NCBI GenBank assembly: GCA_030647175.1
Contig: JAUSJU010000049.1
Span: forward strand, 1 to 6,635
Length of the DNA: 6,635 bases
Source of the DNA: a bacterium
GTDB taxonomy: Bacteria; Patescibacteriota; Minisyncoccia; Minisyncoccales; UBA10102
Direction of reading: 5' to 3'
Part shown: in pieces, positions 1 to 4,346 of the stretch
Layout: each line of letters starts with the position of its first letter
How positions within the stretch are numbered: position 1 is the first letter of the stretch
Program-made: the position numbers and the translations under genes
Notes under the pieces: model-generated
The model's database searches: none
Told to the model about the DNA's origin: nothing
What the model saw: only the letters and a program-made list of their open reading frames with translations

Positions 1-1007
1 AACTCTGAAGCTCCAGATCCAAAGCGCGTCCCCCAGAACACCGTCTGGTTGAGCGCTGCTGGATGGAACTTGGTGTATTCAAAGACGAATGTTCCTGGCC
101 CGGATCCCAGAACAGGGCGCTTTTGCAATACCTCGCTGAGAATGCTTATTTCAGCTTGCATGGAAGGACGCACCTCTACCGGGGTCGTGGGAGATCCAGG
201 CAACGAAACCTTGAATGCGATAAAGAATATCGCAACGACCAGGAACGCCATGGGAAGAGAGGCCCATCCGAATTCAGAGCGCTTTTTCACGTTCCACATT
301 CCGAATGCCAGAAGAACGAGAAGCCCTGCGATAAGGACGAACCATGCTTCAGAAAAATTCACAACGGCCAATATTCCAAAGAGCGCCATAACGAGAACCC
401 ACAGAACCCACTTCAAGAGTGAGCGGGAAAGGAACGCGAGCACGATGGTCAGAGGCAGGATGAATGCGATGAATACGGCGAGATTGCTGGGAGTGCCGAT
501 GGTATTGAATCCGATCTGCTTGGCAAAGGAGAACGGCAGAAGGAATATTCCATACAACTGCAACAGCCCGAAGAGTGCGGCTCCAGCTGCAGAAGCAATA
601 AAGAAAAAGTATACCGACACCAGATCCTTCAGGCTCTTGATGTGGTTCAGAATGACGAAGTAGAGGAACGCGAACGAGATAATCGTTATGAAATTGTCTG
701 TCGTGTGCAAAGGCCATCCCCAGAAGCTTCCGTATTTCCAGAGAGAGAACAGAGTGGAAAGCCCTGCCCCCACAACCACGGGGAGCACGAAGAGAGATAC
801 AATGGACTTGCGGAATGCGATTTCTCCCTTGTTCACGACGAGAGCTAATGAAGCGCTGAGTGCAACGAACACGGACACGACGAGCAAGGCCTGCTTCTGG
901 TAATCAAGGATGTTCTGGGAAAAAGGCAGCATCCACAGAGGAATAAGCAAGACCAGCAAATAGATGCTGTAGCGGGAAACGCGCTCAAGAAATGTGATGG
1001 ACGTCAT
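1..1007 (-). CDS. O-antigen ligase-like polytopic membrane protein, C-terminus cut by window edge
   Basis: The minus strand is open from an ATG at 1007-1005 to the window edge, giving 335 complete residues and no stop, so the C-terminus lies outside. The protein is strongly hydrophobic, with about nine likely membrane segments (roughly residues 14-29, 37-55, 66-86, 98-116, 125-146, 163-184, 188-206, 210-226 and 240-258). A hydrophilic loop follows with the motif LGSGPGTF (300-307) and then FWGTRFGSGASEF near the edge. That arrangement matches the large periplasmic loop of O-antigen ligase/Wzy_C-type proteins, which transfer lipid-linked glycan to an acceptor outside the membrane. The start lies 3 nt after the stop of the upstream TPR-ligase gene, so the two are almost certainly co-transcribed; no clear Shine-Dalgarno sequence is visible. 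The substrate is unknown: lipid, S-layer or pilin acceptors are all possible. The family call is from motif memory. Many relatives continue into C-terminal TPRs, which cannot be checked here. Confidence 0.85.
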   Translation of the reverse strand, partial: MTSITFLERVSRYSIYLLVLLIPLWMLPFSQNILDYQKQALLVVSVFVALSASLALVVNKGEIAFRKSIVSLFVLPVVVGAGLSTLFSLWKYGSFWGWPLHTTDNFITIISFAFLYFVILNHIKSLKDLVSVYFFFIASAAGAALFGLLQLYGIFLLPFSFAKQIGFNTIGTPSNLAVFIAFILPLTIVLAFLSRSLLKWVLWVLVMALFGILAVVNFSEAWFVLIAGLLVLLAFGMWNVKKRSEFGWASLPMAFLVVAIFFIAFKVSLPGSPTTPVEVRPSMQAEISILSEVLQKRPVLGSGPGTFVFEYTKFHPAALNQTVFWGTRFGSGASE

Positions 1008-1010
1008 AGA

Positions 1011-2600
1011 TTATTGAGAAGATTTAAGATGATTAAGTTTTTGTTTAATTTCGCTGTTGTCTGGGTTTAATTGTAAGACCTTTTCCAACTCTTGTATAGC
1101 CCTTGAGTTATCCCCAACGGCCTCGTAGCAAAGGGCTAGGGCGTACCTGGCGTTTGAGTTCGTGCCCTCAAGGGAGAGCGCTCTTTCAAACTGCGCAATC
1201 GCATCTGCATACCTCTTCTTATTATAATACATCCTTCCCAGCTGGACTAGTGCCTCCTCGTCCTGGGACCTTGAAAGGAGGAGCTGGAGTATCCCAACGG
1301 CTTCTTCCCACTTCCCTTCCTTCTCTATAAGAAGCGCTTCCTGTATGCGGGCCGGGGCAAAGAACGGATCTAATGCCAGTGCTTTCTGAATGCTCTGTTT
1401 CGCTTTCTGGGTATCGCCATTTGCTTCATACATCGCTCCAAGCTCCGTATGCAGCCCCGGATTCAACGGCTCTAAGGAAACCGCTCTCTGGAAGAACCGT
1501 ATCGCATTCTCTCTCGCTCCGGAAACAGACTGGATCTCTCTGTATGCAGCTCCCAGAACTTCCCATGCAGCAGCTCTCTCTGGAGAAAGAGACGTTGCTT
1601 CCAGGGCAGATGCGGTTGCCAGCTGGATGCTCTCTTTGAGAGAATCGGAATTCTGCAGCGAAGAAGGCTCCAAGGATTCTTCCACGAACCTTTCCAGGTA
1701 TGCCCGGGAAAGCGCAATGCGATATATTGACTCCAATGGGTTGGATTGAACGGCTCTCTGCAAAGACTCTATGGATACGGACTTGCGATACGCCGCCTCT
1801 CCTCTCCAGATCATGAAGAATCCGCATGCGATGCTTGCCAGACACAGAACCAAGAGGAAAGGGGTGCCGAATCTTTCCATACCGTAGGGGAACCTATATG
1901 ACTGCTCTCGTCGCAGTATCGCTGTTCCAAGGCAAAGAGTGCTCCAGAACAACAAGAGTAAGGGAAAAGACATCGGGAGGATAGCTGAAGCAACAACGCA
2001 CGCCATGACCATCGCCAAGAGAAAACTGGGAAGGGTTCTCCCCTCTCTCTTCTGAAAAAGGGTGAGGCTTCCGTACGCCAGCACCAGCCAAAGGGCAGAG
2101 AAAAAGAGGAATCCGAAAACGCCCAGAGTTGCCGCAATTTCTCCCAGCAAGGGAACCTGGCTGTGCACATTTCCATATCTTGCCTGGTCAAGAAAGAAGG
2201 TGGCGGGCCCTGATCCTACTAGGAAGTTCTTCGGGTTCTCTGCAAGAGTATGCCCTGCCGCGCCAAGACCTGTACTGTAAGAGAATTCGGATCCGTTCCA
2301 GAACAAAAGGAATGCCGCGAAGAAGAGAAAAGGAAGAGAAAGAAAAAGCCATTTCTTCATGCCCTGCTCTACAGAAGGAATCTTCTTGGGAAGCACGAGA
2401 ACTTCTGCAAGTATTCTTGAAACCGCAAAGAAAAAGAAGAACGCAAGAGATCCGTCATACCATCTGCCGTACGAGCCCAGGAAAGAGGCCGGCTTGTCGG
2501 ATGAGAGAAGAAAGCTGAGAAGCCATATCGAAGCAAACGCCGCAAGCGGAAGGTCAAGAATGCTGCGCTGTATGGGTCGTGTGAACGGAAGATCAAACAT
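1011..2600 (-). CDS. Short O-antigen ligase-like membrane protein with C-terminal TPR repeats
   Basis: This 529-residue protein has two parts. The N-terminal half has membrane segments near residues 17-33, 51-70, 83-101, 154-182, 189-210, 211-229 and 246-265. It carries GSYGRW (42-47) and LVGSGPATFF (127-136), the same loop signature as the next gene (LGSGPGTF). The C-terminal part holds about five TPR units (approximately 343-377, 381-414, 415-447, 448-481 and 482-515) with typical A...LG..Y and A...F.RAL.L.P patterns, a protein-interaction scaffold. Compared with the family as I know it, the membrane part is short: the first segments before DLPLAAF, much of the middle, and the stretch after GSGPATFF are missing. 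The ATG overlaps the comF stop by 8 nt (ATGTTTGA), pointing to translational coupling; the frame is open upstream only to a TGA about 70 nt away, with no better start. It is likely a diverged glycan ligase or a non-catalytic partner of the downstream ligase. Confidence 0.8.
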   Translation of the reverse strand: MFDLPFTRPIQRSILDLPLAAFASIWLLSFLLSSDKPASFLGSYGRWYDGSLAFFFFFAVSRILAEVLVLPKKIPSVEQGMKKWLFLSLPFLFFAAFLLFWNGSEFSYSTGLGAAGHTLAENPKNFLVGSGPATFFLDQARYGNVHSQVPLLGEIAATLGVFGFLFFSALWLVLAYGSLTLFQKREGRTLPSFLLAMVMACVVASAILPMSFPLLLLFWSTLCLGTAILRREQSYRFPYGMERFGTPFLLVLCLASIACGFFMIWRGEAAYRKSVSIESLQRAVQSNPLESIYRIALSRAYLERFVEESLEPSSLQNSDSLKESIQLATASALEATSLSPERAAAWEVLGAAYREIQSVSGARENAIRFFQRAVSLEPLNPGLHTELGAMYEANGDTQKAKQSIQKALALDPFFAPARIQEALLIEKEGKWEEAVGILQLLLSRSQDEEALVQLGRMYYNKKRYADAIAQFERALSLEGTNSNARYALALCYEAVGDNSRAIQELEKVLQLNPDNSEIKQKLNHLKSSQ

Positions 2601-3243
2601 GTGCGTTTTGGTATACGTACGGAGCTCTTCCCAGAGTGAATCCCCATATAGTGACTGCTCCGGATCGTTTCAGGGCCAGGGCCCGCTCTTTCATCGTATT
2701 CCCTGTTTCCCATATATCCCCCACCACTACGGCTCCCTGCGTATCTTTTTCAAGAGCGTCCGTTACCTGAACCCTGAACACCGTTCCAAGGCGTTCTGCA
2801 ATGGACCGCGCCTGATTGAATCCCCTGCGCCTCTCTTCTCGTTCTTCCGTTGGTATATAGGTAAGGATCGTTTCTTCTCTTGAAAGAAACTTGAGAAAAA
2901 GATCGTATCGTGGGTCTTGCGTCAACGACAGTATTGCCCGGTCTGTCAGCTCTCTGAAGATATGGGAAAACCCTTTTTCTTTTGCTTCATCTATCATCCG
3001 TTTGAAAGGCCCTTCGTACTCCCATATGGAAACGAGGCCGTCTAGAGAAGAAGGACTGCACTGGGAATGCCGCTCTCCGGTATCGCTTTCTCTCCTGCAT
3101 ACGGGACAGATGCATTCTGACTCTGAAAGAAAGGTCTGGCATGACTCGCAAAGGTACAGGCCTTCTTTCTTGCACCCCATGCAGCATGCGGGGAAAAGAA
3201 TGTCCGATAGAGCTTCTTGGGCTTTTTGTATGATGGTAAGCAC
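2593..3243 (-). CDS. comF: ComF family phosphoribosyltransferase-like protein, diverged
   Basis: The 216-residue product has the ComF layout. An N-terminal zinc-ribbon-like region carries Cys at 20/21, 24, 32, 35, 44, 46, 49 and 62. Next come LDGLVSIWEYEGPFKRMI (67-84), the conserved RRGFNQA (139-145), and a PRPP-loop equivalent VVVGDIWETGNT (172-183). ComF proteins act in DNA uptake during natural transformation, or in related roles (GntX/ComFC). Two oddities: the PRPP loop normally has two acidic residues (DD) and here reads GD, and the segment of about 30 residues usually found between GFNQA and the loop (R.T..Q...R..N..GAF) is nearly absent, leaving only LEKDTQG. Catalysis may be lost or altered. 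The start is GTG at 3243-3241: the frame is open back to the stop of the XRE gene but has no ATG, and GTG gives the normal ComF N-terminus. The TGA stop lies inside the start of the next gene. Confidence 0.82.
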   Translation of the reverse strand: MLTIIQKAQEALSDILFPACCMGCKKEGLYLCESCQTFLSESECICPVCRRESDTGERHSQCSPSSLDGLVSIWEYEGPFKRMIDEAKEKGFSHIFRELTDRAILSLTQDPRYDLFLKFLSREETILTYIPTEEREERRRGFNQARSIAERLGTVFRVQVTDALEKDTQGAVVVGDIWETGNTMKERALALKRSGAVTIWGFTLGRAPYVYQNAHV

Positions 3244-3297
3244 GCGTTCTTGGTTCTGGTTGCCTAGCCGAATTAGATAGCCACGAAATATACAACT

Positions 3298-3549
3298 TTA
3301 AGAAAGAGAAATCTGCAACTTAGTGCCAAGCCCGTGAGCTATTCGCTTAAGAAGAGAAAGGGAAGGATTGCCTTCCATGCCTTCAATCCGCGAAATCGCA
3401 GCCTGGCTTATTCCAATTCTCTTGGCTAAATCTCTTTGAGAAAGCTTCCTTTTCAAACGAGCTTCAATAAGTTTGCAGCCAATCTGGAAATCAACTTCAG
3501 AATCCTCCCACTCCTTTTTGAATTCAGGGTTCTTGAGAAGTTCCTTCAA
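3298..3549 (-). CDS. XRE/HigA-like HTH antitoxin paralogue, start codon uncertain
   Basis: From a TTG at 3549-3547 this encodes 83 residues with an XRE-type helix-turn-helix: KLSQRDLAKRIGISQAAISRIEG (about 35-57), followed by NPSLSLLKRIAHGLGTKLQI. It is clearly related to the neighbouring XRE antitoxin, with ELLKN, LIEARL and the HTH core shared. The TTG has only a weak AGGA upstream. The reading frame stays open for another 30 codons up to the TAG of the previous gene. Aligning the two paralogues shows that homology continues upstream (IFTFQDHLKELLKN), so the residue matching the paralogue's Met1 is an ATC codon at 3570-3568. The true start may therefore be non-ATG (ATC), or the gene may have lost its start, or a TTG-started shorter form is made. 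Role: DNA-binding antitoxin or autoregulator, possibly a duplicated or orphan antitoxin of the adjacent module. Its stop lies 54 nt upstream of comF. Confidence 0.72.
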   Translation of the reverse strand: MKELLKNPEFKKEWEDSEVDFQIGCKLIEARLKRKLSQRDLAKRIGISQAAISRIEGMEGNPSLSLLKRIAHGLGTKLQISLS

Positions 3550-3639
3550 ATGATCCTGGAAAGTAAAGATGGGCCTTCTTTTCTTAATACGGATGATATC
3601 ATACTGGAATGTCGGAAGGGATAGGTTCTGATAAAGAGC
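3550..3639 (-). other. Open-frame gap between the two XRE genes
   Basis: These 90 bases separate the TAG stop of the first XRE gene from the TTG of the second. Both genes are in the same frame, and no stop occurs in that frame across the gap. The proximal part (3550-3570) encodes IFTFQDH, which aligns with the N-terminus of the paralogue. The distal part shows no recognisable homology and no convincing promoter. A short overlapping frame beginning ATGATATCA ends in a TGA that overlaps the TTG; it encodes only 18 residues and is probably chance. Confidence 0.5.
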
Positions 3640-3912
3640 CTACTTTATTTGGACAATCAGTTTTGACCTTAACGCAAAAGCCACTCTTTCTAAGAACTCA
3701 ACGGTTGGGTTGGCGTTTCCCGACTCTACTCTTGCAATGGCGGATTGTTTGGTACCCAGCCTTCGAGCGAGCTCTTTTTGGGTAATTCCTCTTCTCAAGC
3801 GCGCTTCAATTAATTGAGAAATTAAAGCATACCGAGGTTTGAGTTTCTCGTATTCTCTTGCCATTACTTTATTTTTGAGCAATTCTCTTTTGACTTCTTT
3901 CCAATTTCTCAT
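3640..3912 (-). CDS. HigA-like XRE-family antitoxin
   Basis: This 90-residue protein starts at an ATG (3912-3910). It has an N-terminal helical region (WKEVKRELLKN, then YALISQLIEARLRRG) and an XRE helix-turn-helix around 44-63 (TQKELARRLGTKQSAIARVE), with recognition helix about 55-63, ending GNANPTVEFLERVAFALRSKLIVQI. This matches the HigA-type antitoxins that pair with Gp49/HigB toxins, neutralising the toxin and repressing the operon. It sits 26 nt after the toxin stop, in the toxin-first order typical of HigBA. A promoter-like sequence and a 16-bp imperfect palindrome lie just upstream, which would allow extra antitoxin expression and autoregulation. No Shine-Dalgarno sequence is visible before the ATG. 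The region is AT-rich (19 G/C of 60 in 3841-3900). Confidence 0.88.
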   Translation of the reverse strand: MRNWKEVKRELLKNKVMAREYEKLKPRYALISQLIEARLRRGITQKELARRLGTKQSAIARVESGNANPTVEFLERVAFALRSKLIVQIK

Positions 3913-3923
3913 AGTATATTTAG

Positions 3924-3950
3924 CGTATAACCTATATGTTATCTTGTCAA
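3924..3950 (-). promoter_or_regulatory. Possible internal promoter for the antitoxin
   Basis: Reading the minus strand, a perfect TTGACA (3950-3945) lies inside the last codons of the toxin gene, followed after 15 nt by TATACG (3929-3924). The spacing is shorter than the ideal 17, and the -10 matches TATAAT at four positions. The antitoxin ATG lies 11 nt beyond. Internal antitoxin promoters are known in toxin-first modules. The evidence is the sequence match only. Confidence 0.4.
3927..3942. promoter_or_regulatory. Imperfect 16-bp palindrome, candidate antitoxin operator
   Basis: ATAACCTATATGTTAT (plus strand) is a two-fold symmetric sequence with 14 of 16 positions matching its reverse complement; the arms are ATAAC and GTTAT. 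It overlaps the toxin stop codon and sits between the -35-like and -10-like elements in front of the antitoxin gene. This is where an XRE antitoxin dimer would bind to repress the promoter. Binding is inferred from symmetry and position. Confidence 0.5.
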
Positions 3951-4274
3951 GAGTGTTCCAAGACGTTTTTGAGCTGTCTCTATCTCTTTTGCTGGCGTTT
4001 TTTGCTTCTGCTTTCTGAAAGCGTGCAGAAGATACGCTCTACTACCGAGAAATGCATACATGATTCTTATCTCCTCTTTGCCTCGTATCCGAAGTTCGTA
4101 GAGCTTGTCTTTTAACCTCCTCGCATGGGGCATATTTAAAAATGGACCATGTCGTTCTAGGAGATCGATTTCGTGTGCAATTTTAGCTCGAGTATGTTCC
4201 TGTTGAGCAAAAATGAACTCTTCTACAAATTTCTCTCCCCTCTGAGATTCAAAGAGAATAATCTCCCATTCCAT
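3939..4274 (-). CDS. HigB/RelE-superfamily toxin (phage Gp49-like)
   Basis: The 111-residue product matches the Gp49-like/HigB family (PF05973, by memory). Features are a short N-terminal strand (WEIILFES), EKFVEEFI, a helix, LLERHGPFLNMPHARRLKDKLYELRI (38-63), the core arginine-tyrosine region EIRIMYAF (68-75), and the family signature LLHAFRKQKQKTP (82-94) followed by EIETAQKR. These toxins are generally ribosome-dependent mRNA interferases held in check by the paired XRE antitoxin. The length is normal and all signature elements are present, so the protein looks intact. It begins at ATG 4274-4272 without a visible Shine-Dalgarno sequence and is the first gene of the cassette, 72 nt downstream of the surface-protein stop. 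Its local composition is more AT-rich than the flanking genes, which suits acquisition as a module. Confidence 0.88.
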   Translation of the reverse strand: MEWEIILFESQRGEKFVEEFIFAQQEHTRAKIAHEIDLLERHGPFLNMPHARRLKDKLYELRIRGKEEIRIMYAFLGSRAYLLHAFRKQKQKTPAKEIETAQKRLGTLLTR

Positions 4275-4292
4275 AAGTTTTGCTTAAATTTT

Positions 4293-4298
4293 TCTATA
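4293..4298 (-). promoter_or_regulatory. Weak -10-like element upstream of the toxin
   Basis: On the minus strand, TATAGA lies 18 nt before the toxin ATG in an AT-rich stretch, a sensible position for a toxin-antitoxin operon promoter. At a 17-nt spacing the -35 position reads TAATCA, a poor match. The 72-nt gap (4275-4346) between the surface-protein stop and the toxin is the only obvious place for this promoter. Confidence 0.28.
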
Positions 4299-4346
4299 CT
4301 TTGTACCTATTTACTTGATTACTCGCCTGGGTTGAGCAACCACTAT

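Noticed and set aside
49..903. Several overlapping plus- and minus-strand frames of 60-204 codons in the first kilobase
   Set aside because: The whole interval is covered by one uninterrupted minus frame encoding a coherent membrane protein; the others have no recognisable protein features.
2593..2595. TGA recoding as glycine, as in some Patescibacteria
   Set aside because: The TGA ends comF at the expected length and overlaps the next start; no gene in the window needs in-frame TGA to be read through.
3244..3297. Promoter for comF (TTGTAT and TATCTA on the minus strand)
   Set aside because: The spacing between the two elements is about 12 nt, too short for a credible promoter.
4326..4345. 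GGTTGAGCAACC inverted repeat after the surface-protein stop as a terminator
   Set aside because: The stem is only 4-5 bp with a very small loop, and no T-run follows on the minus strand.
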